A DNA stretch of 64,000 nucleotides from contig NZ_BLWI01000004.1 in assembly GCF_013282155.1 (NCBI RefSeq), positions 1 to 64,000 on the forward strand, given 5' to 3'. Each line of letters opens with the position of its first letter. Position 1 is the stretch's first letter. Shown here one piece after another: positions 36,841 through 45,312 of this stretch. This DNA comes from Sulfitobacter sp. HGT1. Its GTDB lineage: Bacteria > Pseudomonadota > Alphaproteobacteria > Rhodobacterales > Rhodobacteraceae. The notes under the pieces are model-generated. The model made no database searches, was not told where the DNA came from, and was given only the letters and a program-made list of their open reading frames with translations. A program made the position numbers and the translations under genes.

Positions 36841-37608
36841 TCACGTCCACATGTTCGATCCGCCACACACGGTCAGCGCCTGACCGGTCATGTAGCGGCT
36901 GGCATCAGAGGCCAGGAATACGGCAAGGCCCGCGAAATCATCAGGCTCACCCAAACGGCGCAGCGGGATGTCGTTTTTGATGCGCTCTTCGACTTCGGGA
37001 TTGTCCCACAGTTCGCGCGCAAATTCGGTGCGAACAAGGCCGGGACAAATAGCATTAAAGCGGATGCCTTTCGGACCGAACTCAGCCGCAAGGTTGCGCA
37101 CCAGCCCGATCAAGGCCAGCTTGGACATGCCATAGGTGCCCAGCATCACGGACGGTTTGAACGCCCCGATGGAGGACGTAAACGCCATCGATCCCGCGCC
37201 TTTTTCGACCATGTCAGGGGCAACCATCTGCGCCAGCCACAGGTTGGACTGCACATTGGCGTTCATGGTTTTCTGATAGGCATCGTCAGGGATTTCCGAC
37301 GTTGGCCCGTAATAGGGGTTCACGCCGGCATTGCCGATCACGATGTCGATCTTGCCCGCAACTTTGTGGGTTTCATCGACCAAGGCTTGCAGCTGATCCT
37401 TGTAGCCCACGTTGCAGGCCACGCCGAATGCTTGGCCTTTGCCAAGCGCGTTGATTTCAGCGGCAGCAGCATCAAGCTGATCCTGCTTGCGCGCCGAAAT
37501 GACAACAGTCGCCCCTTGTTCGGCAAGGGCCTTGGCCATCGCCAGCCCCATGCCTTTGGAGGCACCGGTTAACAGCGCCACCTTTCCGGTCAGGTCAAAC
37601 AGGCTCAT
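36841..37608 (-). CDS. SDR family oxidoreductase
   Basis: A 255-residue short-chain dehydrogenase with TGASKGMGLAMAKALAEQGA, NAGVNPYYG, and an active site with Ser in FTSSIGAF and Tyr-x-x-x-Lys in YGMSKLAL. The C-terminal YMTGQALTVCGGSNMW is typical of NAD(P)-dependent members. Its start overlaps the acyl-CoA dehydrogenase stop by 4 bases, so they are coupled. Substrate unknown. Confidence 0.89.
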   Translation of the reverse strand: MSLFDLTGKVALLTGASKGMGLAMAKALAEQGATVVISARKQDQLDAAAAEINALGKGQAFGVACNVGYKDQLQALVDETHKVAGKIDIVIGNAGVNPYYGPTSEIPDDAYQKTMNANVQSNLWLAQMVAPDMVEKGAGSMAFTSSIGAFKPSVMLGTYGMSKLALIGLVRNLAAEFGPKGIRFNAICPGLVRTEFARELWDNPEVEERIKNDIPLRRLGEPDDFAGLAVFLASDASRYMTGQALTVCGGSNMWT

Positions 37609-38918
37609 ACGCCGCCCCGTGTCCGACCTGTTGCGATTTCTTCGCGGGCGCGGGATGTGCGCAGGTTGGATTCTTTGTAATCCTTGACCTCTGCGCGCGC
37701 GATCACGTGGTGGTGCACTTCATCAGGGCCATCTGCATAGCGCAGGGTGCGCTGCGCGGTGTACATGCCAGACAGTGGGGACCATTGCGAAATACCTGTG
37801 GCGCCGTGAACCTGCATGGCCTGATCGATGATGTCGCATACTTTTTCTGGCACCATCGCTTTGATCATGCTGACCCAGATGCGGGCTTCTTTGTTGCCCA
37901 GCACGTCCATCGCCTTGGCCGCTTTGAGAACCATCAAACGCATGGCTTCGATTTCAATCTTGGCGCGGGAAATGGTTTCCATGTTCTTGCCAAGGTCGAT
38001 GATCTTTTTGCCAAATGCCTCACGGCTCAGACCGCGTTCGATCATCAGATCCAACGCCTTTTCTGCCGCACCGATGGACCGCATACAGTGGTGGATACGG
38101 CCAGGTCCAAGACGCACTTGAGAGATTTCAAAACCCTTGCCTTCGCCCCATAGAATATTCGCTTCGGGGACGCGGACATTGGTGAATTTGATGTGCATAT
38201 GCCCGTGTGGCGCATCATCATGGCCGAAAACATGCATCGGGCCTACGATTTCAACACCGGGTGTGTCGACAGGCACAAGGATCTGCGACTGCTGGCGGAA
38301 GGGTTCGGCGTTAGGCGATGTTTTCACCATTGTAATCATGATCTTACAACGCGGATCACCGGCACCGGAGATGTAATACTTCTCGCCGTTGATCACCCAC
38401 TCGCCATTCTCAAGAACAGCCGAGGTGGAGATATTCTTGGCATCCGAGGACGCCATATCGGGTTCGGTCATCGCAAAGGCCGACCGGATTTCGCCTGCCA
38501 GAAGCGGCTTGAGCCACATGTCTTTCTGTTCTTGCGTACCGATGCGTTCCAACACTTCCATGTTGCCGGTGTCGGGCGCAGAGCAGTTCAGCGATTCAGC
38601 TGCCAGCGGGCTTTTGCCAAGCTCGGCCGCGATATAGGCGTAGTCGAGGTTCGACAAACCTTCGCCGGTTTCGGCATTGGGCAAAAAGAAGTTCCACAGC
38701 CCGCTTTCGCGCGCTTTTTTCTTGGCGGTTTCCAGCAGTTCAAGCTGACCTGGCCCATAGGACCAGCGATCGGCACGGCCTTCGCCAAGGCGGAAATATT
38801 CATCTGTAATCGGATCGACGTTTTCGCGGATATGTTTGATCACGGCTGCCAAAAGCGGCTTGGCCTTTTCAGACATTTCCAGATTGTTCATTCCGGCCAT
38901 TGCTTCGTTATGTGACAT
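37605..38918 (-). CDS. Acyl-CoA dehydrogenase family protein (ACAD10/11-like)
   Basis: A 437-residue flavoprotein. The FAD segment FAMTEPDMASSDAKN is present, along with the stretch HVFGHDDAPHGHMHIKFTNV and GRIHHCMRSIGAAEKAL, which I associate with the ACAD10/11 group. That group can process 4-phosphoryloxyacyl-CoAs made by a kinase like the one encoded at 23082-24113. It heads a minus-strand set with two SDRs and a VOC protein. Ordinary long-chain acyl-CoA oxidation is the simpler alternative. Confidence 0.88.
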   Translation of the reverse strand: MSHNEAMAGMNNLEMSEKAKPLLAAVIKHIRENVDPITDEYFRLGEGRADRWSYGPGQLELLETAKKKARESGLWNFFLPNAETGEGLSNLDYAYIAAELGKSPLAAESLNCSAPDTGNMEVLERIGTQEQKDMWLKPLLAGEIRSAFAMTEPDMASSDAKNISTSAVLENGEWVINGEKYYISGAGDPRCKIMITMVKTSPNAEPFRQQSQILVPVDTPGVEIVGPMHVFGHDDAPHGHMHIKFTNVRVPEANILWGEGKGFEISQVRLGPGRIHHCMRSIGAAEKALDLMIERGLSREAFGKKIIDLGKNMETISRAKIEIEAMRLMVLKAAKAMDVLGNKEARIWVSMIKAMVPEKVCDIIDQAMQVHGATGISQWSPLSGMYTAQRTLRYADGPDEVHHHVIARAEVKDYKESNLRTSRAREEIATGRTRGGV

Positions 38919-38948
38919 TCGGTGCCTCCCGGCTGTTAATTTCGGTTA

Positions 38949-39728
38949 TTATTTATTGACCCAGTTGGGCTTACGCTTCTCGACAAAGGCTTGAACGCCT
39001 TCTTTGAAATCTTCGGTCTGTGCCAGTTCGCCTTGGACGACACGGCTGTACTCAAGGCTTTCAGGCAGGCCTTCGGCCACGTTCATGCTGTTCAAAATCC
39101 GCTTGGTCGCTTTGACCGACGACGGCGAGACAGAGCAAAGCTGTTCCGCCAGTTCCATCGCACGGGTCATCAACTGGTCGGCGGGCACCACTTCGTTACA
39201 ACACCCCAGTTTCAGCGCTTCGGCAGCGTCGATGGTGCGGCCCGTCAGCATCAGTTCTTGCGCGGCAAGGCGCCCGATGTAGCGCGACAAACGCTGCACA
39301 CCCGAGGCAGATGCGAAAAAGCCCACTTTGACTTCGGGCAAGGCAAACTTGGCCGTATCGGCGGCAAGGATAATGTCGCAAGACAGCGCGGTTTCAAACC
39401 CGCCACCCATGGCGAACCCGTTCACAGCAGCGATGATCGGCTTTTCCAGATCAAACCGCGAGGACAAACCGGCAAAACCCGTCGAGGCCAGTGTTTTCTT
39501 GGACCCGCCCGATGCCGTGGCCTTGAGGTCATTGCCTGCGGTAAACGCCTTGTCGCCCGCACCGGTCAGCACCGCGACCCACAGATCCTGGTCTGCGGCA
39601 AAAGCATCCCAGCAATCGCTCATTTCCTGATGCATTTCGGCATGAACGGCGTTGTACACTTCGGGCCGGTTCATGGTGACGATCAGGATATGACCCTTTT
39701 TCTCGGTCTTGATGAATTCATAGCTCAT
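38949..39728 (-). CDS. Enoyl-CoA hydratase/isomerase (crotonase) family protein
   Basis: A 259-residue crotonase. Both catalytic glutamates appear conserved (GGGFETALSCDI and LPEVKVG), as does the oxyanion-hole segment AFTAGNDLKA. It should hydrate a trans-2-enoyl-CoA; a carnitinyl-CoA dehydratase-like substrate is possible. The start overlaps the stop of the 3-hydroxyacyl-CoA dehydrogenase by 4 bases, so the pair acts like the two halves of a FadB-type enzyme made as separate proteins. Confidence 0.9.
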   Translation of the reverse strand: MSYEFIKTEKKGHILIVTMNRPEVYNAVHAEMHQEMSDCWDAFAADQDLWVAVLTGAGDKAFTAGNDLKATASGGSKKTLASTGFAGLSSRFDLEKPIIAAVNGFAMGGGFETALSCDIILAADTAKFALPEVKVGFFASASGVQRLSRYIGRLAAQELMLTGRTIDAAEALKLGCCNEVVPADQLMTRAMELAEQLCSVSPSSVKATKRILNSMNVAEGLPESLEYSRVVQGELAQTEDFKEGVQAFVEKRKPNWVNK

Positions 39729-41017
39729 GTTTTCAGCCCTCCGGTATCAATCTCGGTGAATTTGCCGCCGCTTTTCGCCAGATCACGCAGCAGTCGCGCG
39801 GGGGCAAAGGCGGGGTCTTCGGCACCCAGACGTTCCATCACGTCCAGCACGGCCTGCGCACCGACCATGTCACCATAGAACATCGGACCACCCTTGTCGG
39901 CGGGCCAGCCATAGCCGTTCAGCCAGACCACATCGATGTCGGACGGGCGCTGCGCCTTGTTTTCCTCGAGAATTTTGACGGCCTCGTTGATCATTGGATA
40001 GATGCAGCTTTCGATGATTTCATCCGCTGACATTGACGATGCTTCAGCACCGGTAATGTCCTTGATCACGCGAGCCACCACGTCCGACGGGATCGGGCGG
40101 CGGGTTTCGTCATAGTCGTAGAAACCGGCTTTGGTCTTCTGGCCGCGACGGTCCATTTCGCACAGCGCATCGCGAATCGGGTTGTCGGTCTTGGCCCCTT
40201 TGGACCAACCGATATCCAGACCGGCAAGGTCTGACATCTGGAACGGCCCCATTTTAAAGCCAAAGGCATTCAACGCGGCATCCACATCCCAAGGCATCAA
40301 ACCCTTGGCCAGCAGTTTATTCGCCTGAATTTGGCGCGCGAACAGAATGCGGTTGCCCACAAAACCAGGGCACACACCAACCAGTGCCGCGATCTTGTTA
40401 ATCTTTTTCGCCAGATCCATCGACGTCGCGACGACATCATCAGCCGTATGTTTCGCGCGCACGATTTCCAGCAGTTTCATCACGTTGGCGGGCGAGAAGA
40501 AGTGCAACCCGATCACATCTTCGGGCCGCTTGGTCATCGCGGCGATTTCGTCGATGTTCAGCGCGGATGTATTGGTTGCCAGAATGGCACCCGGCTTCAT
40601 CACGCGGTCAAGTTCGGTGAAAATCTTGCGCTTCAGCTCCATGTTTTCGAACACGGCTTCGATCACCAGATCGCAATCGGCAAGGGCAGAGATTTCGAGC
40701 TGGCCGTTGAAACGGTCCATGCGCGCTTCGACTTCGTCTTGCGGGAAACGGCCCTTGTCGCTGCTGCGCTGATAGTTGCCGCGCACGACTTTCAGCCCGC
40801 GATCCAGCGCCTCTTGGGTGGTTTCAACGATGGTCACAGGAATGCCCGCCGTGGCAAAGTTCATCGCGATGCCGCCGCCCATCGTGCCGGCACCGATGAT
40901 GCCAACGGATTTGATCTCGCGCAGTTTCGTATCCGCTGGCAGGTCAGGAACCTCCCAAGCTGCTTTGCCAGCCGCACCAATATAGGCACCGATTTCTTCG
41001 TCTGTGGGGTGGTTCAT
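39725..41017 (-). CDS. 3-hydroxyacyl-CoA dehydrogenase
   Basis: A 430-residue NAD-dependent dehydrogenase. The Rossmann loop is [20 protein letters not shown] (from about residue 40), and the catalytic His is in [17 protein letters not shown]. Two C-terminal helical domains follow (GFVGNRI... and [19 protein letters not shown]), as in the dehydrogenase half of FadB/FadJ but without the hydratase half. The ATG at 41017 with AAAGGAAG upstream is chosen over 41035. It follows the acyl-CoA ligase gene by 31 bases. Confidence 0.9.
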   Translation of the reverse strand: MNHPTDEEIGAYIGAAGKAAWEVPDLPADTKLREIKSVGIIGAGTMGGGIAMNFATAGIPVTIVETTQEALDRGLKVVRGNYQRSSDKGRFPQDEVEARMDRFNGQLEISALADCDLVIEAVFENMELKRKIFTELDRVMKPGAILATNTSALNIDEIAAMTKRPEDVIGLHFFSPANVMKLLEIVRAKHTADDVVATSMDLAKKINKIAALVGVCPGFVGNRILFARQIQANKLLAKGLMPWDVDAALNAFGFKMGPFQMSDLAGLDIGWSKGAKTDNPIRDALCEMDRRGQKTKAGFYDYDETRRPIPSDVVARVIKDITGAEASSMSADEIIESCIYPMINEAVKILEENKAQRPSDIDVVWLNGYGWPADKGGPMFYGDMVGAQAVLDVMERLGAEDPAFAPARLLRDLAKSGGKFTEIDTGGLKT

Positions 41018-41048
41018 CTGTCTTCCTTTCAGCAAAGACCCATGGGGC

Positions 41049-42740
41049 CTATAGGTTCAGACACGCGGCGCGGATCGCACGGCGGTCAATCTTGTCAGTG
41101 GCACCACGGATCAAAGGCCCGTCCTGGCACCACAAATGTTGCGGTATTTTGAATTTCGCGAGGTGGCCGTCCAGATGGTCGGCCATGTCTTCACAGCTCA
41201 TCTTTTTGCCGTCGCGCATCTGGATCGCGGCACCCACGACTTCGCCCAGCCGTTCGTCTGGCACGGAAAAGGCACAAGCCTCGATCACGTCGGGATGCGT
41301 GTGCAGCGCCCCTTCGACATCCAGACAGGCAATGTTTTCGCCGCCGCGGATGATGATGTTTTTCTTGCGGTCCAGAATGGTAATGAACCCTTCTTCGTCG
41401 ATTACGCCCAGATCACCGGTGCGCAGCCAGCCGTCTTGCATGGTTTCGGCAGTTGCTTCGGGCTTGTTCAGATAACAGCGCATATTGGCGGGGCTTTTGA
41501 CGGTAATTTCACCCAGCTGGCCAACGGGTACATCATTGCCGTTATCATCCAGAAACCGCACATCTTGCAGCGGCGGGTGCAGTTTGCCGGCGGCATTGGG
41601 ACGTTTGTTATATTCCTCGCCGACCATGCCGATCCCAAGGGCGTTGGTTTCGGTCATGCCCCAGCCTGTTGCAATTTCAGCGGCAGGAAACTGCCCTTGC
41701 AACTGCGCAACTTGCGCGGCGGGGCGTTTGGCACCACCAGCCCCCAACCATGTCAGCGTCGGCAGGGTCTCCCCCATCCGTTTTGCGGCCTCCAGCAGAT
41801 CAGCTGATTGGGTCGGAACACCCAGAAAACGCGTGACTTTTTCACGGTTGATCACGCGCACCGCTTCCTCGGCATCCCATTTATGCAGCAAAGATATTTT
41901 GGCCCCGGCGGGCAGGCTGAGCAGGAACAAAGGATGGGTTGCTGTCACATGGAACAAAGGTGTGACGACCAAACCGGAAGGGCGCGGCGGTTCGGGATCG
42001 CCGGGTTGTGGCGGGTTGACCAAGGGGGCAGCGACCGCCTGAATAAGCCAGCTGAACACCGCACTGACGGCGCTGCGGTGGGTCTGCACCACGCCTTTGG
42101 GTTTGCCGGTGCTGCCAGACGAATACATCACGGCGAAATCATCATCGGTATCAATTGTGATCCCGTCGATGGGCGTATCGGGCATTTCGGCGGCCAGCGC
42201 GGTCAGGGAATGATCGGTCATCCCCTCGCCGTCACGCACACCGATCAAACGCAGGCCAAGGCTGCCTTGGAGCGGCAAAAGCCGTTCAAGTCGTGGACCA
42301 TCGGCAAAGATCGTCTTCGCGCCACTGTCTTGCAGGGCATAATCCAGTTCTTCTGTGGTCCACCACGCGTTCACGAACACCACCACCGCACCAGCGGATG
42401 CAATGGCCAGCGTCAGCATCAACAGTTCGGGATAGTTGCGCATGGCAATACCAACGCGATCCCCTTTTTGGATGCCCAACGTATCGCGTAGGGCGTGGGA
42501 CAGGCGATGCACCTGCGCGCAGAATTCATCATAGGTCCAGCGTTCGTCCTGATAGACCAGGAATTCGGCGGCACCATTGTCGTGCTGTTCGCGACTGGCC
42601 AGCATCAATGCGGCGACTGTGCCGGGAATATTCTTGAACGTACGGTATGTGACGCCGCGTACATCTGCCTCGACGACTTCGAAAACCGGATTGGTCTGAA
42701 CTGTGTGGCGAATGGCCTCTTCCATGGTCATCGCCGTCAT
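41049..42740 (-). CDS. AMP-binding acyl-CoA ligase
   Basis: A 563-residue adenylate-forming ligase of the medium/long-chain fatty acyl-CoA synthetase type. The ATP loop is MYSSGSTGKPKGVVQTHRS; GWGMTETNALG and TGDLGVIDEEGFITILDRKK are the other core motifs. The C-terminal lysine region is GATDKIDRRAIRA. It activates a free acid before beta-oxidation by the genes downstream. I start it at the ATG at 42740; the frame stays open to a GTG at 42818, but its ribosome site is badly spaced. A 15-codon upstream frame ends exactly at this ATG. Confidence 0.88.
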   Translation of the reverse strand: MTAMTMEEAIRHTVQTNPVFEVVEADVRGVTYRTFKNIPGTVAALMLASREQHDNGAAEFLVYQDERWTYDEFCAQVHRLSHALRDTLGIQKGDRVGIAMRNYPELLMLTLAIASAGAVVVFVNAWWTTEELDYALQDSGAKTIFADGPRLERLLPLQGSLGLRLIGVRDGEGMTDHSLTALAAEMPDTPIDGITIDTDDDFAVMYSSGSTGKPKGVVQTHRSAVSAVFSWLIQAVAAPLVNPPQPGDPEPPRPSGLVVTPLFHVTATHPLFLLSLPAGAKISLLHKWDAEEAVRVINREKVTRFLGVPTQSADLLEAAKRMGETLPTLTWLGAGGAKRPAAQVAQLQGQFPAAEIATGWGMTETNALGIGMVGEEYNKRPNAAGKLHPPLQDVRFLDDNGNDVPVGQLGEITVKSPANMRCYLNKPEATAETMQDGWLRTGDLGVIDEEGFITILDRKKNIIIRGGENIACLDVEGALHTHPDVIEACAFSVPDERLGEVVGAAIQMRDGKKMSCEDMADHLDGHLAKFKIPQHLWCQDGPLIRGATDKIDRRAIRAACLNL

Positions 42741-42784
42741 GAACGGCCACCCGACATTGGCAGTGCTTCCGATTTCCCGGACAT
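42737..42784 (-). promoter_or_regulatory. Possible 15-codon upstream ORF before the acyl-CoA ligase
   Basis: An ATG at 42784-42782 with GGGAGGGG 5 bases upstream opens a 15-residue frame (MSGKSEALPMSGGRS). Its TGA overlaps the ligase ATG as ATGA. It has the best ribosome site in the area and could couple translation to the ligase. It may also be chance. Confidence 0.3.
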
Positions 42785-43045
42785 ATGAACCCCTCCCTAA
42801 ACGAGCCTGTGCGGACACTCCTCCACGATTGTCCGCGACTCTGATTTGCGTAGCCTAAGCGTTAAAATCCAATCTGCCAATACCGCATAACGGAACGAAG
42901 TTCCGCAAACTGACATTTGGCAGGATTTGACGCGGTTCAGCCCCGCCCCATGCCTTGCATTTGCGCAATACGAGGGAAAATTGAACATGCTTGCCCCCGG
43001 AATGAAAGCACTTCTTTACGTCATTCCGGGATTCGGCCGCGAATT
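42741..43045 (-). promoter_or_regulatory. 305-base gap: ligase promoter region with an inverted repeat
   Basis: Apart from the upstream ORF there is no gene. The clear element is the inverted repeat CGGAAC-GAA-GTTCCG (42891-42905). On the minus strand it reads TGCGGAA-N6-TCCG (42907 to 42891), the same pattern as at 17097-17113 upstream of the acyl-CoA dehydrogenase pair. The rest shows no recognisable promoter boxes. Confidence 0.45.
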
Positions 43046-43513
43046 TCAGTCAATCGCAAAGAGCGACATTTGTACCAGCCCGTTCAGACGCGCGCCATTT
43101 CCGACAAACAATGTGTGGTTCACCCAGCCATAGCGGTCATCGCCGGTCTCGAGCCGCGCATGGGTGCGCATGTAATAGGCGTCCGGCGACACTTCTTCGC
43201 CGCGCACCAGCGCATCCAGCACCTCGGCAGGCCCGTGGCGGTAGCCGTAGTTCTTGATCTCGATGGTCGCCCCGTCATCGGTTTCAATCGCATAGCGGGT
43301 ATCAAGTTCGGTCAATCCGCTGGCAAATTGGGTTTGCCAATCGGCCCCAACGTTCAGGATTTTACCGTTTATCGCAGGCCCTTTCGCAGTGCCCCCAACA
43401 ATCGGGATAATCCGCCGAAGCCCGGCACGCCCGTGGTTCATGTGACGGATCGAGTCAAGCGTCACGGTTAGGTCGGTGACGTGACGCAGGGCAGGGGGCG
43501 GCAATCTTGACAT
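43046..43513 (-). CDS. DUF3237 domain-containing protein
   Basis: A 155-residue protein with the DUF3237 pattern: ADLTVTLDSI-like N-terminal strand, GGTAKGPAINGKILNVGADWQ, DDGATIEIKNYGYRHGP and a C-terminal NHTLFVGNGAR. The family is a small beta-barrel of unknown function seen near aromatic and lipid catabolism genes. The ATG at 43513 has AAGGA upstream; a longer frame reaches 43549. It is divergent from a MarR gene across a 134-base gap. Confidence 0.82.
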   Translation of the reverse strand: MSRLPPPALRHVTDLTVTLDSIRHMNHGRAGLRRIIPIVGGTAKGPAINGKILNVGADWQTQFASGLTELDTRYAIETDDGATIEIKNYGYRHGPAEVLDALVRGEEVSPDAYYMRTHARLETGDDRYGWVNHTLFVGNGARLNGLVQMSLFAID

Positions 43514-43616
43514 AAATATCCTTGGGTAATGTCGGTGCAATCGGATCATGCAATGGCAGGGGCGCTACAAACAAGCCCCACCATAGGACTTGCTAAAAAT
43601 CATAGGTTCGGAATAC

Positions 43617-43633
43617 TGTTCGGTGTCAGAACA
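43617..43633. promoter_or_regulatory. Inverted repeat upstream of the MarR gene
   Basis: TGTTC-N7-GAACA at 43617-43633 ends 14 bases before the MarR start and lies in the gap shared with DUF3237. It is a reasonable autoregulatory operator candidate. Confidence 0.45.
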
Positions 43634-43647
43634 TAACGGGGCAAATA

Positions 43648-44130
43648 ATGACAAAACAAGCAGACTCTTCGACGGCCATCGCCCAAACTGACGATTTGTC
43701 GGCTGCGATCTGCAACAGTATTTTGCCCGATTTCACCGGATATCTGATCAAGCGCAGCTGGGTCACCATTCAGCGCGATCTGCGCGAACTGCTGTTGGGG
43801 TTCGACCTCAGCCAGCGCAGCATGTCGGTGCTTTCGGTGGTCATTGCCAACCCTGACATCAATCAAAGCGATGTGGCTGCCGCACTGTCCATTGAACGGT
43901 CCGGGATGGTTGTTATCGTGGACGAATTGGAAGGTCTGGATCTGATCCGCCGGGAACGCGCCTTAACAGACAGGCGCGCCTACGCCCTGCGTGCAACGCT
44001 GAAGGGCCAGCAGGTTTTGGAAAAGGTACATGCGGCGATCATCGCGCACGAGGATCGTATATTTGCCAATCTCAGCAGCGCGGAACGCGAAAGCCTTCAT
44101 GCGATTTTGCTGAAACTCGTCGGCAATTGA
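43648..44130 (+). CDS. MarR family transcriptional regulator
   Basis: A 160-residue winged-helix protein. The DNA-binding helix is in INQSDVAAALSIERSGMVVIVDELEGLDLI and the wing in RERALTDRRAYALRATLKG. It stands alone between the DUF3237 gene and the TRAP binding-protein gene and could control either, or the perfect palindrome at 46129-46148. The effector is unknown; MarR proteins in catabolic clusters often bind aromatic acids or acyl-CoAs. Confidence 0.9.
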   Translation: MTKQADSSTAIAQTDDLSAAICNSILPDFTGYLIKRSWVTIQRDLRELLLGFDLSQRSMSVLSVVIANPDINQSDVAAALSIERSGMVVIVDELEGLDLIRRERALTDRRAYALRATLKGQQVLEKVHAAIIAHEDRIFANLSSAERESLHAILLKLVGN

Positions 44131-44156
44131 GTGCGGAAATAACCAAGCCGTGAGGT

Positions 44157-44185
44157 TCGGGGCGACCGTTTGCAAGCCGCCCCGA
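44157..44185. terminator. Hairpin between convergent MarR and TRAP genes
   Basis: TCGGGGCG (44157-44164) pairs perfectly with CGCCCCGA (44178-44185). It lies between two convergent stops (44130 and 44191) and is probably a shared terminator, though it lacks a clear T-tract. Confidence 0.6.
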
Positions 44186-44190
44186 CAGTA

Positions 44191-45234
44191 TTACATTTTT
44201 GATTTTTCTTCGATCAACGCCTTGGCTTGATCAATCAATGCCTGACCGTCAAAGCCTTTGCCTTCGGCCTCGGCCACCCAACGCTGGATCACAGGCTGTG
44301 CTGCTTCCTTAAAGCGCGCCACTTCTGCGGCATCCAGTTCGATGATGTTGTTGCCGTTGTCGACCGCGATCTGACGACCGGGGGCATCATAATCAAGCAT
44401 GACCTGCGCTGCGAATTCGCTGAGCGCAGCACCGGATTCTTGGTCGATCGCTGCTTTTTGCTCGGCGCTCAGGGACTCGTACTTGTCCTTGTTCATCACC
44501 AGCACGATCGTCGCGGTATAAAGCGATTCAGGTCCGGTAAATTCGGTGTGGTTGTTCACCAGCTCGGCCAGACGGATCGACGGGGTCACTTCCCACGGGA
44601 TCACGGTGCCTTCGACCACGCCTTTGGACAGCGCTTCGGGGATACCGGGCAGGGGCAGACCAACAGGGGTTGCACCCAGTTCGGACAGCATGTCGTTGAT
44701 CACCCGTGTCGGGCCGCGCAGTTTTTTGCCAGCAAGGTCTTCCAGCTTGGTGACGGGTTCCTTGGTGTGGATCACACCGGGGCCGTGCACCCATGCGCCC
44801 AGAACCTTCAGGTCCTTGTATTCACCAGCCTGCAAATCATCTTCGACCAGCTGCCAGAACGCTTTCGATGTGGCGACCGGATCGGTCATCATAAAGGGCA
44901 GTTCGAACACTTCGGTCTTGGGATAGCGGCCCGGGGTATAACCCACAACGGTCATCGACATATCAACAACGCCGTCAATCGCCTGATCCATCAATTCGGG
45001 CGGACGGCCACCAAGGGCCATGCCATCGAAATGTTCGATTTTCAGGCTGCCGTTTGAAGCCGCTTCAACACGTTCGCCCCATGGTTTCAGGATGTGCTTT
45101 GGCACTGTTGCCACGGGTGGCAAGAACTGGTGCAACCGCAATGTGGTTGTTTCGGCAGATGCTGTCGTGCCTGCAAACATGCCGCTTGCGAAAACACCCG
45201 CTGCCACGGTTTTAATCAAAGAACGTCTATTCAT
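44191..45234 (-). CDS. TRAP transporter substrate-binding protein (DctP family)
   Basis: A 347-residue periplasmic binding protein. A signal peptide with a twin-arginine-like start (MNRRSLIKTVAAGVFASG, cleaved after TASA) precedes TTTLRLHQFLPP. The DctP ligand-pocket segment is LEDLAGKKLRGPTRVINDML, whose Arg normally holds a carboxylate. GGGAGG precedes the ATG at 45234; the longer frame to 45300 is rejected. No DctQ or DctM gene is adjacent, so it is an orphan here; the TRAP large permease at 62798-64000 is 17 kb away. Confidence 0.88.
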   Translation of the reverse strand: MNRRSLIKTVAAGVFASGMFAGTTASAETTTLRLHQFLPPVATVPKHILKPWGERVEAASNGSLKIEHFDGMALGGRPPELMDQAIDGVVDMSMTVVGYTPGRYPKTEVFELPFMMTDPVATSKAFWQLVEDDLQAGEYKDLKVLGAWVHGPGVIHTKEPVTKLEDLAGKKLRGPTRVINDMLSELGATPVGLPLPGIPEALSKGVVEGTVIPWEVTPSIRLAELVNNHTEFTGPESLYTATIVLVMNKDKYESLSAEQKAAIDQESGAALSEFAAQVMLDYDAPGRQIAVDNGNNIIELDAAEVARFKEAAQPVIQRWVAEAEGKGFDGQALIDQAKALIEEKSKM

Positions 45235-45312
45235 CGTTTCCTCCCAGAGTTGATGATGCAGCTTTGTGCTGCTTATATGATGCCGCAGGTTGCGCGACAT
45301 TTTGGTAATTTG

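Noticed and set aside
36262..37572. 436-codon plus-strand open frame
   Set aside because: It is antisense to two SDR genes with intact cofactor and catalytic motifs.
42740..42818. Longer acyl-CoA ligase start at the GTG at 42818, or a frameshifted N-terminus
   Set aside because: The GTG has its GGAGGA directly adjacent, with no spacer. The short upstream frame MSGKSEALPMSGGRS does not resemble any ligase N-terminus, so a frameshift is not supported.
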